A stretch of DNA of 64,000 nt from Pseudomonas triticifolii. GTDB taxonomy: Bacteria > Pseudomonadota > Gammaproteobacteria > Pseudomonadales > Pseudomonadaceae. Positions 9,701 through 17,602 of this stretch are shown piece by piece; the first letter of the stretch is position 1; each line of letters starts with the position of its first letter. The notes below the pieces were generated by a model that did no database searches, had not been told where the DNA came from, and saw nothing but the letters and a program-made list of their open reading frames with translations. The position numbers and the translations under genes were made by a program. The DNA is taken from positions 1 to 64,000 of the forward strand of contig NZ_JACONV010000006.1 of the NCBI RefSeq assembly GCF_014358015.1, given 5' to 3'.

Positions 9701-11302
9701 TTCCTCGCTAAAGTCGAGGCGGTTTGTCAAACTATCTACTGAAATCATTGGCGTCGCGGCTTGAACGACGTAATCCGTTATCCGGAACAGCGCACTGTCA
9801 TCGGCAAGTGCCTGATCCATGTTCTGATAAGACGTAAACACTTCACCCGTTACATGGTCGATGACTTCAACGATATCGCTTGGAAACATTTTAACTTCCG
9901 GGCCCCAGGCAACAACCTCCAATGCGACCGTCAGTTCTGAGTCGCGCGGAACCCATAGCGCGATTTCATCCACAGCATTTGCCTTGCAGGCTAATGTTGC
10001 GGAGACACCATCAGCACTGCCGATCCTCAAGCAGGGCCACTGCCGTGACTTTATGAAGTCGCAGAACGCAAGAACCCACTGCGCCTTTCCTTTCTCACCT
10101 GTTGTCAGGGGCGCGAACCGCGCGCTGTACATGACCTCATGGCTGTGCGGATGGCGGACGATGACAACCAGCCCGGTCTCGTCACCGTGGTAAAGATCCG
10201 CCACGCACACGTCAGCCGGCAACCAGTTATCCAGACAGGGTTCTGTGCTGAATACCCTGAGCGCGTCGCCACTTTGCCAGAGCGTCGCCGTGACAGTATT
10301 TGGCGCGAGGGCATCGGTCAGGTCATTGCCTATCCGAACATACGGTGCTAACGCAGATTTACCGACAGCGGTTGACCAGGCCGATAACCAGGTATCGCTT
10401 TTACCCTTGACGGGAGTCGGAGCGACAAAACTGAACGCCGGGACCACTTCCCTGGCCGAAAACGCATCCATCACGTAGACATTCAGGCATTGTCCGGAGG
10501 GTAACGATTTCGCTCCGTCGACGGTCGCCTGGTTGATCCAGTCTGCACACGTCAGTGTCACCGACAGGTCAGAGTCCTGAGGCACCCATAGCGCATTACC
10601 TGCGTTCATAGGGGTAATGGTGCAGGTCTGCGCATTTTTAACCCCCGCACGCAACAGACGGCTGTCGCGATTGAGCGCAACACACAGGTCCTCTCCCCAT
10701 TGTTCGAGGGTCAATCGGTCCTTTTTCACGTTGAAAAAGTGATTCTCGTACAGCGCCTGGGTGCTGATGTCCCGCACTTGAACGCACAAGCGCACGCCTT
10801 CCTTCAGCGTCTCGCCTGTTACCGCCAGTGCTTGAACCTGATTGGTGGAGAAAGGCGCCGTCGTAAATGCGCGATTTCGACAGCTGTGGTGCCACAGACG
10901 GATAGGCAGCGCTGTTCCGTCTGTCTTGAAGTTGTTGTTGTCGAAGTTGCCCGCGGTGATTGAGCGAAAAGGACGGTTGAATGCTTGTGCGAACGCCGCC
11001 GGCCACTGATGCTGCTTGCAGTTCGTGCTGTCCGCGGTAAACGTCACCTCATCTATCAACTTGCCGTCGCTCTGACGGATGAGGCAGGCGGTCAGCGTTT
11101 CCCCCACTGCGAGGTCGCGCCCGGCCCTTATCTCGCAAGGGCTGGTCCAGCCGTTTTCCGAGCTGCCGCAGTACAGCCGATCAAAGCCATCCATGTCTGG
11201 CAGCGTGTCGTCGGGATCGGTGGTTAGCACATATCCCATGTCGCTGTAATTGATGACACCGGTAGTCGGTGCTGTAGCAGGCGCGGCCGCTGAAGTGGAC
11301 AT
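3770..11302 (-). CDS. Giant RHS/YD-repeat protein with N-terminal tandem repeats and variable C-terminal tail
   Basis: 2510 aa. ATG 11302 is preceded by AGGGAGT. No signal peptide is seen. Residues about 57-463 hold four degenerate ~103-aa repeats (key Trp at 100, 202, 305, 409; each ends with an L-W near 137, 239, 342, 450, twice as ALWVPxDSxL). YD/RHS repeats occupy roughly 560-2130. The RHS-associated core is at about 2157-2217, from YNGERRDPVTGCYHLGNGY to NPIDYHDPSGH. The last ~293 residues are unrelated to repeats and contain long hydrophobic segments (about 2250-2290). RHS proteins are usually polymorphic toxins or TccC-like Tc-toxin components whose shell encloses the C-terminal effector. 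No neighbour encodes TcA/TcB, VgrG, PAAR or an immunity protein. Effector activity of the tail is not recognised. Confidence 0.85.
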   Translation of the reverse strand: MSTSAAAPATAPTTGVINYSDMGYVLTTDPDDTLPDMDGFDRLYCGSSENGWTSPCEIRAGRDLAVGETLTACLIRQSDGKLIDEVTFTADSTNCKQHQWPAAFAQAFNRPFRSITAGNFDNNNFKTDGTALPIRLWHHSCRNRAFTTAPFSTNQVQALAVTGETLKEGVRLCVQVRDISTQALYENHFFNVKKDRLTLEQWGEDLCVALNRDSRLLRAGVKNAQTCTITPMNAGNALWVPQDSDLSVTLTCADWINQATVDGAKSLPSGQCLNVYVMDAFSAREVVPAFSFVAPTPVKGKSDTWLSAWSTAVGKSALAPYVRIGNDLTDALAPNTVTATLWQSGDALRVFSTEPCLDNWLPADVCVADLYHGDETGLVVIVRHPHSHEVMYSARFAPLTTGEKGKAQWVLAFCDFIKSRQWPCLRIGSADGVSATLACKANAVDEIALWVPRDSELTVALEVVAWGPEVKMFPSDIVEVIDHVTGEVFTSYQNMDQALADDSALFRITDYVVQAATPMISVDSLTNRLDFSEESAFRLTPQARALGVKVVSSSVPDCRVTAESANWRGPSRATPGIELEFYYPESMPPEVSMTLGHVGKVHAFSFWFSRDPVVRVTPKAVDPYVASSPLCEDYGNTFRSEVFDVSGHSETGVDSRTGLFHAHYPVATLQGVEGNGPVCDLTLHYSALRGNEAGLGDGWAFRFSSLDVRDRALTLADGVHIKFDDAEWLALGQGKRLTKRACWVSSNNDYSEFTLHYPSGTREVLSRPTGDNVEPNDALRLKIIDLLEQIKNKAKPCPPKPEGVWQWILAVCSPALYAIAEQLDWDEAVKKWRENTKAIDDALGYWRRPFVQLVPSRIISATGGQLSLNWNRLRGQFQLTEVRSGSTVLFTAKYSHTQVSMEVWPGSSEAFQVTLTLANYLLCDIRCTQSDHLFESVHCGYSVDPTLDRILTRLEEGDGSVEWVSYYVEAVKFSNGQPALPRVSRHILMPGGQQENIQTTYSYSSSTYVTPLENVSLDVLVVIQEAEGLNCDKYHRYISNALNGERGHYSLSKYFYWVESASVEKGYRFVTRKFYDAAHQEIGSAVTGNGCSEYKYISYQSIGVAEKAMSGAGLPRFEVTCWKNDDKELFRLANECCASNAWAGGFFFMYCYSNDFSGRDLTSPDVLKRDSSDPLKLFASSMTSVRSFTYNGDGQLTQSIAADGTITEWRYYPRSGGDGMSPIEYAGPLQEFEVHDLEDESASENLEQLSLVTLKCPQVPDHTLPPAMAEYQYQVLGGKHVPLALVLYGYCGQSRADSTVLSACDIVKIEGVVAAPSTWRLSLAEGRTAPLIRHERISEEPRKTKTSNEGCKAFTWSSTNIQRTYLRGARTYLTTTLHWEDNPVERGFVVRTSATSFDSSDSSDPTEGQETLSTEIRSRLTRRCLIRRRAGEELRWAYDAMGRVVSEQRFSLLPGKKTVDPSAQPVSEQKTTYCFDDKGLQATTLQAMGQITRTLFDGLQRPIRRELKAPNHAGWCVLDEIEFDSLICKRDHTRYDYWPGGLRRRSELGKRRVLPVRKNLLWNQEETTIESAGSSTTVQSWRTEQGKVITQTSKSEVLADGTVRRMHSHRGDDGSARAEVSVCYDVAGRLTQLQRGDSQSGVSMVYDDLGRVVRITKLDGSVEDREYGGFSTHVTRLSVNGIEIGTQTIDEPSEINTSRRGLRTYVALVDGAMMQPDGTSLRAELLEGGGMCFKEKSMGASHKSPSNLLSSLAFTELGKTLSVSTHENVNQQDGFLIGPHSDTLSRPGLLGDTRSVVRTPRGSRKGSETRSLMGNLLAARRSDGSVLRLFLNRDQHTLRQRHNGIDVSFCYTRDGHLLSQTAVIAQEGTRLTTRYQYDVFGQEVLREYQRAGSSLLTLHQRWSDNGLLTGMTLNRGNEWVRTETFSHDSCDRLATYQCDTFAANDCPADAQGRRIRRQVYQWDGLQRLNRCETTFVDNAKQTQLYGYDTREPTQCASISIEGAQPTRKVLTWSLNGCMEQDTDGNKMKYSAQGQLLEVKDPQNTLLTRYAYDGYGRLAAQYVAATGQTCELVYEGDHLCGEVWFDRDGKVIKQVMLGSDYLQQTLENGARPRISLSLDDPHSGPIAYNPSVCDGLVISAFTPFGENGSPLEGSCKGYNGERRDPVTGCYHLGNGYRAYHPQIRSFQQPDSLSPFDGGGVNEYSYCCNPIDYHDPSGHIMLSRWGQDDLIDRLEQTLRETRPQPVGSRWRGIALSFMLTVVGVLLAIPSGGASLAFFAITSALSFTALALEVTSKFLEDSDPELAHKLGIASMVTGFASIGNFTNILKQAGRMLRWAISGIGRLVNRVQAIVRSAIRGWRHFKRYGSLATSVKDVAAGRKVGSIAWTEMGTQYVEYLGEGAVRTVTGLRAKIAWYVPGSHNVMRQVAHLYHTKVLAQVAEGAEALGTALEGKIYYDTYAGVASLYLPEAEDEEPQKNRGSMRWAQMFRRELKQSGQGVLDALGELRPGALA

Positions 11303-11612
11303 TTTTCGGACTCCCTGTCTGAAAAACTCACCAAAAGATGAGGTTACGGTTCTCGATACTCGAAACAGTACTTAGCTTACGACCCGTGCGCCGCGGCGTG
11401 ACCTGTCACTCTTGACAGCACTTAGACCGTATCGCGATCAGCGTCTGCCGATTGATTTCGTCTAGCGCTGAACGTGCTTGCATGTCTGTACGTGCCCCCA
11501 ACGCAACGCCCTTTTTCGTCCGAGACAGATTCTGCGAACAGGGCGGCGGCGGGAACAGACCCTGGGTTTTCACACCGCCTGTTCGGGCGGCTTTTCTGGT
11601 TTGGCGCACCCA

Positions 11613-11629
11613 GCGCACCAACAATGCAC
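11613..11629. promoter_or_regulatory. NtrC-like enhancer motif upstream of urtA
   Basis: GCGCACCAACAATGCAC lies about 100 bp upstream of the sigma-54 element. The left half matches the NtrC half-site GCACCA; the right half is degenerate. A near-identical motif occurs upstream of ureE at 35734. Assignment to NtrC is inference. Confidence 0.45.
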
Positions 11630-11725
11630 GTCGTCGCGCACCAACCTCACTTCCGGGCTCCACATCAGTGCACCGCTCATCTTCCATGGCGCTCAAAGGC
11701 CCGTTCTAAAGCCGTTTTTCGGGCT

Positions 11726-11741
11726 GGGCACAGCCTTTGCT
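11726..11741 (+). promoter_or_regulatory. Sigma-54-type promoter for urtABCDE
   Basis: GGGCACAGCCTTTGCT matches the -24/-12 consensus TGGCAC-N5-TTGCW at all informative positions except the first T, with correct GG-N10-GC spacing. It lies 60 nt before the urtA start codon. Nitrogen control by NtrC/RpoN is known for urea-uptake operons in several bacteria. Confidence 0.65.
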
Positions 11742-11801
11742 TGGGAGCCTTTAAAGAGTCGTTCTGCACAACCAAAAAAACAGATCAACGGAGCCCGTCC
11801 A

Positions 11802-13067
11802 ATGAAGCGTCGCAGTCTGATCAAAGCTTTCACCCTGTCCGCATCCATCGCAGCCATGGGCCTGTCATGGACCGTTCAGGCCGCCGAAACCATCAAGGTC
11901 GGCATCCTGCATTCGCTTTCCGGGACAATGGCCATTTCCGAGACCTCGTTGAAAGACATGGCCCTGATGACCATTGACGAGATCAATGCCAAGGGCGGCG
12001 TAAACGGCAAGATGCTGGAACCGGTGGTGGTCGACCCGGCGTCCAACTGGCCGCTGTTCGCGGAAAAGGGCCGTCAATTGCTGACCCAGGACAAGGTGGC
12101 CGTGGTGTTCGGCTGCTGGACCTCGGTGTCGCGCAAATCGGTCCTGCCGGTCTTTGAAGAACTCAACGGCCTGCTGTTCTACCCCGTGCAGTACGAAGGC
12201 GAAGAAATGTCGCCCAACGTGTTCTACACCGGTGCAGCGCCTAACCAGCAGGCGATTCCTGCCGTCGAGTATGTGATGAGCGAAGACGGCGGCGAGGCCA
12301 AGCGCTTCTTCCTGCTGGGCACCGACTACGTCTACCCGCGCACCACCAACAAGATTCTGCGCGCGTTCCTGCACTCCAAAGGCGTGAAAGACAGCGACAT
12401 CGAAGAGGTCTACACCCCGTTCGGCCACGCCGATTACCAGACCATCGTCGCCAACATCAAGAAGTTCTCCGCTGGCGGCAAAACAGCGGTCATCTCCACC
12501 GTCAACGGCGACTCCAACGTGCCGTTCTACAAGGAACTGGCCAACCAGGGCCTGAAAGCCACCGACGTACCGGTCGTGGCCTTCTCGGTCGGCGAAGAAG
12601 AACTGCGCGGCATCGATACCAAGCCGCTGGTCGGTCACCTCGCGGCCTGGAACTACTTCCAGTCAGTGGAAAACCCGGTCAACAAGAAGTTCGTCGCTGA
12701 CTGGACCGCCTACGCCAAGAAGAAAAACCTGCCGGGCGCTGACAAGGCCGTGACCAACGACCCGATGGAAGCCACCTATGTCGGTATCCACATGTGGGCG
12801 CAGGCCGTCGAGAAAGCCAAGTCCACCGACGTCGACAAGGTTCGCGAAGCCATGGCCGGGCAGACCTTCGCCGCGCCGTCCGGCTTTACCCTGACGATGG
12901 ACAAGACCAACCACCACCTGCACAAGCCGGTGATGATCGGTGAAGTCGAGGAAAACGGTCAGTTCAACGTGGTCTGGCAGACCAAGGAACCGATCCGTGC
13001 CCAGCCATGGAGCCCGTACATCCCTGGCAACGACAAGAAGCCGGATCATGCGGTGAAGAGCAACTGA
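11802..13067 (+). CDS. urtA: Urea ABC transporter, substrate-binding protein
   Basis: 421 aa, periplasmic binding protein of the high-affinity urea importer (HAAT/type 1 fold). The N-terminus KRRSLIK followed by a hydrophobic stretch ending TVQAAE is a signal peptide with a Tat-like twin arginine. The mature part begins IKVGILHSLSGTMA, and FGCWTSVSRKSVLPV, LFYPVQYEGEE and AGAAPNQQAIPA-type motifs are those of UrtA rather than amino-acid binding paralogues. ATG 11802 follows CGGAG; upstream in-frame sequence is rejected as non-coding. First gene of urtABCDE. Confidence 0.95.
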   Translation: MKRRSLIKAFTLSASIAAMGLSWTVQAAETIKVGILHSLSGTMAISETSLKDMALMTIDEINAKGGVNGKMLEPVVVDPASNWPLFAEKGRQLLTQDKVAVVFGCWTSVSRKSVLPVFEELNGLLFYPVQYEGEEMSPNVFYTGAAPNQQAIPAVEYVMSEDGGEAKRFFLLGTDYVYPRTTNKILRAFLHSKGVKDSDIEEVYTPFGHADYQTIVANIKKFSAGGKTAVISTVNGDSNVPFYKELANQGLKATDVPVVAFSVGEEELRGIDTKPLVGHLAAWNYFQSVENPVNKKFVADWTAYAKKKNLPGADKAVTNDPMEATYVGIHMWAQAVEKAKSTDVDKVREAMAGQTFAAPSGFTLTMDKTNHHLHKPVMIGEVEENGQFNVVWQTKEPIRAQPWSPYIPGNDKKPDHAVKSN

Positions 13068-13226
13068 TAACGGATGATCGCTTCCACCGCCCTGTGGAAG
13101 CGAGCGCGCTCGCGAAGAGGCCCGTGCATTGAACAGCAATGCGCAGCTTGAACAACCGCTTTCGCGAGCAGGCTCGCTCCCACGGGCAGGTGGATTTATC
13201 CAGACGTGTCCAGCAAGGCCATTGAT
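13068..13226. repeat. Inverted pair of REP elements (BIME) between urtA and urtB
   Basis: Two REP copies of the GCGAGC...GCTCGC class face each other: about 13090-13120 (GAAGCGAGCGCGCTCGCGAA) and about 13158-13187 (TTCGCGAGCAGGCTCGCTCC). A REP pair after the binding-protein gene may stabilise the upstream mRNA or lower expression of the permease genes, as known for other ABC operons. Confidence 0.75.
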
Positions 13227-14816
13227 ATGCCCTCTTACCTCTACCGCCTGATCCTCGCCATCGCCCTGCTGCTGCCTTTCACGGCGCAGGCCAGCGATGC
13301 GGGCGATTTCGCAGCGGCCAGTTCTTCGCAACAGGCAGATTTGCTTGAAGCCTGGGCGGCCAAGCCTGTTCCTGAGCGGGTCGAACTGCTTGAAGCGCTG
13401 CGCGACGGCCGGGTTGCTGCCGACAGCAGCAAGCGCGCCTGGATCGAAAACAATGACCAATATGTCGCTGTAGACGCCGCGGCCCCGGCTGCGGCAGATG
13501 CACCCACACCTGATGAACCGCGCAAACTGCGCCTGAACAACCGGCTGCGGGGTCTGGTCGAGACCGCGCTGGCCAGCCACCAATTGCTCGCGGCCGATGT
13601 AAAACTGCGCATGGCTGCCGCCCTGCAATTGCAGAAAAGCGCCCGCCCTGCGCAACTGGACCTGTTGAGCCAACGCGTGGCGACCGAGAAAGACTCCGGC
13701 GTAAAAGACGCACTGACCCTGGCACTGGCCAACCTGCAACTGGTCGACAGCAGCCCCAGCGTGCGCCTTGCCGCTGTACGCCTGCTGGGCGAAACCGGTG
13801 ACCCGCTGGCCCGCACGCGCCTCGAGTCACTGTTGTCGCCGGGCGTTGAAACCGATGCATCCGTGCGGATTGCCGCTGAAACCAGCCTGGCGCAGGTCAA
13901 ACGCAAACTGATGATCGGTGAGATCCTCGGCCAGGCGTTCAGCGGCATGTCGTTGGGCTCGATCCTGCTGCTGGCCGCACTGGGCCTGGCGATTACCTTC
14001 GGCCTGCTGGGCGTGATCAACATGGCCCATGGCGAAATGCTGATGCTCGGTGCCTACTCGACTTACGTCGTGCAGTTGATGCTCCAGCGCTACGCGCCGA
14101 GCGCCATCGAGTTTTATCCATTGGTGGCATTGCCCGTGGCGTTCTTCGTGACGGCGCTGATCGGCATGGCACTGGAGCGCACGGTGATTCGCCATCTGTA
14201 TGGCCGCCCACTGGAAACCCTGCTCGCCACCTGGGGCATCAGCCTGATGCTGATTCAGGCGGTGCGCCTGGCCTTCGGCGCACAGAATGTCGAGGTCGCC
14301 AACCCGCAATGGCTGTCCGGTGGTATTCAAGTGCTGCCCAATCTGGTGCTGCCTTACAGCCGCATCGTGATCATCGCCTTCGCGCTGTTCGTCGTGGTGC
14401 TCACCTGGCTGCTGCTGAACAAGACCCGTCTGGGCCTGAACGTGCGTGCCGTGACCCAGAACCGCAACATGGCCGCCTGCTGCGGCGTGCCGACCGGGCG
14501 TATCGACATGATGGCCTTCGGGCTGGGCTCGGGCATCGCAGGCCTGGGCGGCGTGGCCTTGAGCCAGATCGGCAACGTCGGTCCGGACCTGGGCCAGAGC
14601 TACATCATCGACTCGTTCCTGGTGGTGGTGCTCGGCGGCGTCGGGCAACTGGCCGGCAGCGTGATGGCGGCTTTCGGGCTGGGCATCGCCAACAAGATTC
14701 TCGAACCGCAAATCGGCGCCGTACTGGGCAAGATCCTGATCCTGGCGCTGATCATTCTGTTTATCCAGAAACGTCCGCAAGGCCTCTTCGCGTTGAAAGG
14801 ACGGGTGATTGACTGA
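13227..14816 (+). CDS. urtB: Urea ABC transporter permease UrtB
   Basis: 529 aa. A signal-like N-terminus (LYRLILAIALLLPFTAQA) leads into a ~200-residue helical, HEAT-like soluble region, then a LivH-type permease from about residue 230 (EILGQAFSGMSLGSILLLAALGLAITFGLLGVINMAHGE). The long N-terminal region is normal for proteobacterial UrtB and distinguishes it from LivH. ATG 13227 is used; an in-frame GTG at 13206 would add seven residues. The stop codon overlaps the urtC start by one base (TGATG), so the two are translationally coupled. Confidence 0.94.
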   Translation: MPSYLYRLILAIALLLPFTAQASDAGDFAAASSSQQADLLEAWAAKPVPERVELLEALRDGRVAADSSKRAWIENNDQYVAVDAAAPAAADAPTPDEPRKLRLNNRLRGLVETALASHQLLAADVKLRMAAALQLQKSARPAQLDLLSQRVATEKDSGVKDALTLALANLQLVDSSPSVRLAAVRLLGETGDPLARTRLESLLSPGVETDASVRIAAETSLAQVKRKLMIGEILGQAFSGMSLGSILLLAALGLAITFGLLGVINMAHGEMLMLGAYSTYVVQLMLQRYAPSAIEFYPLVALPVAFFVTALIGMALERTVIRHLYGRPLETLLATWGISLMLIQAVRLAFGAQNVEVANPQWLSGGIQVLPNLVLPYSRIVIIAFALFVVVLTWLLLNKTRLGLNVRAVTQNRNMAACCGVPTGRIDMMAFGLGSGIAGLGGVALSQIGNVGPDLGQSYIIDSFLVVVLGGVGQLAGSVMAAFGLGIANKILEPQIGAVLGKILILALIILFIQKRPQGLFALKGRVID

Positions 14817-15895
14817 TGAGCCAGCCATTGATGGTAACCGCTGCACAAAAGGTCGGCCCCAAGGGCACGCTGACGGTGGGCATTCTGGTGCTGGCTGTCT
14901 TGCTGGCCATGCCGCTGCTTTCGCTGCTGCCCGCCGACAACAGCCTGCAGGTGTCGGCCTACACCCTGACACTGGTGGGCAAGATTCTCTGCTATGCCAT
15001 TGTTGCCCTGGCGCTGGATCTGGTCTGGGGTTACGCCGGGCTGCTGTCGCTGGGCCACGGCCTGTTCTTCGCGTTGGGCGGTTATGCCATGGGCATGTAC
15101 CTGATGCGCGAAGCCGCGGGTGACGGCCTGCCCGCGTTCATGACCTTCCTGTCGTGGACCGAACTGCCGTGGTACTGGGCAGGCACGGATCACTTCCTGT
15201 GGGCCATGTGTCTGGTGGTACTGGCACCCGGACTGCTGGCGCTGGTGTTCGGCTTCTTCGCCTTTCGCTCGCGGATCAAGGGCGTGTACTTCTCGATCAT
15301 GACCCAGGCCCTGACCTTCGCGGGCATGCTGCTGTTCTTCCGCAACGAAACCGGTTTCGGCGGCAACAACGGTTTCACCAACTTTCGCAGCATTCTGGGT
15401 TTCAGCATCAGTTCGCAGGGCACGCGGGCAACGCTGTTTCTGGCGACCGTGATACTGCTGGTGGTCAGCCTGTACATCGGCTGGCGTCTGGCGCAGAGCA
15501 AGTTCGGCCGGGTGCTGACCGCACTGCGCGATGCGGAAAACCGCCTGATGTTCTGCGGCTATGACCCGCGCGGGTTCAAGCTGTTCGTCTGGGTCTTGAG
15601 CGCAGTGCTGTGCGGCCTTGCCGGTGCGCTGTATGTGCCGCAGGTCGGCATCATCAACCCGAGCGAAATGTCGCCGACCAACTCCATCGAGGCCGCCGTG
15701 TGGGTCGCGCTGGGTGGGCGCGGCACGCTGATCGGCCCACTGCTGGGTGCCGGACTGGTCAACGGCATGAAGAGCTGGTTCACCGTGGCATTCCCGGAAT
15801 ACTGGCTGTTCTTCCTTGGCGCGCTGTTCATTATTGTCACGCTCTACCTGCCTAAAGGCGTCATCGGCGTACTGAAGAAAAGGAACGAGTCATGA
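14816..15895 (+). CDS. urtC: Urea ABC transporter permease UrtC
   Basis: 359 aa, LivM-type inner-membrane permease that pairs with UrtB. About nine to ten hydrophobic helices; the motifs LDLVWGYAGLLSLGHGLFFALGGYAMGMYLM (family signature, starting near residue 63) and GGRGTLIGPLLGAGLVNGMK (near residue 300) are typical of the family. It overlaps urtD by four bases (ATGA). Confidence 0.94.
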   Translation: MSQPLMVTAAQKVGPKGTLTVGILVLAVLLAMPLLSLLPADNSLQVSAYTLTLVGKILCYAIVALALDLVWGYAGLLSLGHGLFFALGGYAMGMYLMREAAGDGLPAFMTFLSWTELPWYWAGTDHFLWAMCLVVLAPGLLALVFGFFAFRSRIKGVYFSIMTQALTFAGMLLFFRNETGFGGNNGFTNFRSILGFSISSQGTRATLFLATVILLVVSLYIGWRLAQSKFGRVLTALRDAENRLMFCGYDPRGFKLFVWVLSAVLCGLAGALYVPQVGIINPSEMSPTNSIEAAVWVALGGRGTLIGPLLGAGLVNGMKSWFTVAFPEYWLFFLGALFIIVTLYLPKGVIGVLKKRNES

Positions 15896-16752
15896 AAACC
15901 ACGCCAACGCCCTCCCTCATGCTTGAGCCCGTGCTGGCCCCCAACTCCGACGCAGGCACCAGCCGCGAAGCGCTGGGTCTCGGCCAAAGTGCAGGCAAGG
16001 GGCTGAATACGCGCCACGGCACGATCCTGACCCTGGAAGACATCAGTGTCAGCTTCGACGGTTTCAAGGCGCTCAATGACCTGAATCTGTACATCAGCGT
16101 GGGTGAACTGCGCTGCATCATCGGCCCCAACGGCGCGGGCAAAACCACGCTGATGGACGTGATCACCGGCAAGACCCGGCCCAGCCAAGGTAAAGCCTGG
16201 TTCGGGGAAACGCTGGACCTGACCCAGATGAGCGAAGTGCAGATCGCCCAGGCCGGGATCGGACGCAAATTCCAGAAGCCCACCGTGTTCGAGGCACTGA
16301 GCGTGTTCGAGAACCTGGAGCTGGCGCAGAAGACTGACAAGTCGGTGTGGGCCAGCCTGCGCGCCCGCCTCAATGGCGAACAGCGCGACCGGATCAACGA
16401 GGTACTGGAAACCATTCGCCTGACAGGCTCTGCGCAGCGTCCGGCGGGGTTGCTGTCCCACGGTCAGAAGCAGTTTCTGGAAATCGGCATGCTGCTGGTC
16501 CAGGACCCGCAATTGCTGCTGCTCGACGAGCCGGTCGCCGGCATGACCGACGCCGAAACCGAATTCACTGCCGAACTGTTCAAGAGTCTGGCGGGCAAGC
16601 ATTCGCTGATGGTGGTCGAGCACGACATGGGCTTCGTCGGCTCGATTGCCGACCACGTGACTGTGTTGCACCAAGGCAGCGTACTGGCCGAAGGGTCGCT
16701 CAATGATGTGCAGGCCGATGAACGTGTGATTGAGGTGTACCTGGGCCGTTGA
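15892..16752 (+). CDS. urtD: Urea ABC transporter ATP-binding protein UrtD
   Basis: 286 aa, LivG-type ATPase of the urea importer. Walker A GPNGAGKTT near residue 80, signature LSHGQKQFLEIGM near 187, Walker B LLLLDEPVAGM near 205, and the switch His in VVEHDMGFV. The first ~40 residues are a low-complexity N-terminal extension before ILTLEDISVSF; a shorter start is possible, but the ATGA overlap with urtC supports the one given. Confidence 0.94.
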   Translation: MKTTPTPSLMLEPVLAPNSDAGTSREALGLGQSAGKGLNTRHGTILTLEDISVSFDGFKALNDLNLYISVGELRCIIGPNGAGKTTLMDVITGKTRPSQGKAWFGETLDLTQMSEVQIAQAGIGRKFQKPTVFEALSVFENLELAQKTDKSVWASLRARLNGEQRDRINEVLETIRLTGSAQRPAGLLSHGQKQFLEIGMLLVQDPQLLLLDEPVAGMTDAETEFTAELFKSLAGKHSLMVVEHDMGFVGSIADHVTVLHQGSVLAEGSLNDVQADERVIEVYLGR

Positions 16753-16855
16753 AAAATCCAGCCCGGTCCGCCCCCACAAGCTGAAAGGCGCCGGGATGTC
16801 ACTGGCAAGCCGCTCATGGCCAACGATCAAGCTGTCACAAACGAGAACATGAACC

Positions 16856-17554
16856 ATGCTGCAGGTCGAAAAGCTTCATCAATATTACGGCGGCAGCCAC
16901 ATTCTGCGTGGCCTGTCCTTTGACGTGAAGGTCGGTGAAGTCACCTGCCTGTTGGGCCGCAACGGCGTGGGCAAAACCACGCTACTGCGGGTGCTGATGG
17001 GCTTGCTGCCGTCAAAGGAAGGCTCGGTGAAATGGGAAGGCAAGGCCATCACAGGCTTCAAGCCGCACCAGCGCGTTCACTCAGGTATCGCGTACGTGCC
17101 ACAGGGCCGGGAGATCTTCGGAAGGTTGACGGTCGAGGAAAACCTGCTGATGGGCCTGTCGCGCTTTCCGGGCTCTGAAGCGAAGGAGGTGCCCGCCTTT
17201 ATCTACGAACTGTTCCCGGTATTGCTGCAAATGAAGCACCGCCGTGGCGGCGACCTGTCGGGTGGTCAGCAGCAGCAACTGGCGATCGGCCGCGCACTGG
17301 CAAGTCGCCCGCGCCTGCTGATTCTCGATGAACCCACCGAAGGCATTCAGCCGTCGGTGATCAAGGAAATCGGTGCGGTGATCAAGAAGCTGGCCGAACG
17401 CGGCGACATGGCGATTCTGCTGGTGGAGCAGTTCTACGACTTCGCCGCCGAACTGGCGGACCAGTATCTGGTGATGTCGCGAGGTGAAATCGTGCAGCAG
17501 GGTCGTGGCGAGAACATGGAGGCCGAAGGTGTGCGCGGTCTGGTCACCATTTGA
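16856..17554 (+). CDS. urtE: Urea ABC transporter ATP-binding protein UrtE
   Basis: 232 aa, LivF-type ATPase. Walker A GRNGVGKTT near residue 37, signature LSGGQQQQLAIGRAL near 137, Walker B LLILDEPTEGIQPS near 157; the EGIQPS tail of Walker B is typical of UrtE. Separated from urtD by 103 nt that contain no gene. Last gene of urtABCDE, followed 48 nt later by ureD, so import and hydrolysis are probably co-transcribed. Confidence 0.94.
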   Translation: MLQVEKLHQYYGGSHILRGLSFDVKVGEVTCLLGRNGVGKTTLLRVLMGLLPSKEGSVKWEGKAITGFKPHQRVHSGIAYVPQGREIFGRLTVEENLLMGLSRFPGSEAKEVPAFIYELFPVLLQMKHRRGGDLSGGQQQQLAIGRALASRPRLLILDEPTEGIQPSVIKEIGAVIKKLAERGDMAILLVEQFYDFAAELADQYLVMSRGEIVQQGRGENMEAEGVRGLVTI

Positions 17555-17602
17555 TGCGCCAATCCGTTATCGTGCAGCCCTCGACACAGAATTGAAGACG
17601 CC

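Larger units (their letters stand above)
11303..11801. other. Intergenic region between divergent RHS gene and urtA
   Basis: About 500 nt without a convincing gene; the open frame continuous with urtA from 11478 is not protein-like. It holds an NtrC-like motif and a sigma-54-type promoter near the urtA end (listed separately) and several further GCGCACC half-sites at about 11604 and 11636. Confidence 0.6.

Noticed and set aside
3770..11302. A complete Tc toxin or type VI effector locus
   Set aside because: Only the RHS protein is present; no TcA/TcB, VgrG, PAAR, adaptor or immunity gene is in the window.
11478..11801. N-terminal extension of urtA by 108 codons
   Set aside because: Not protein-like, covers the sigma-54 element, and the ATG at 11802 gives a clean signal peptide with a ribosome site.
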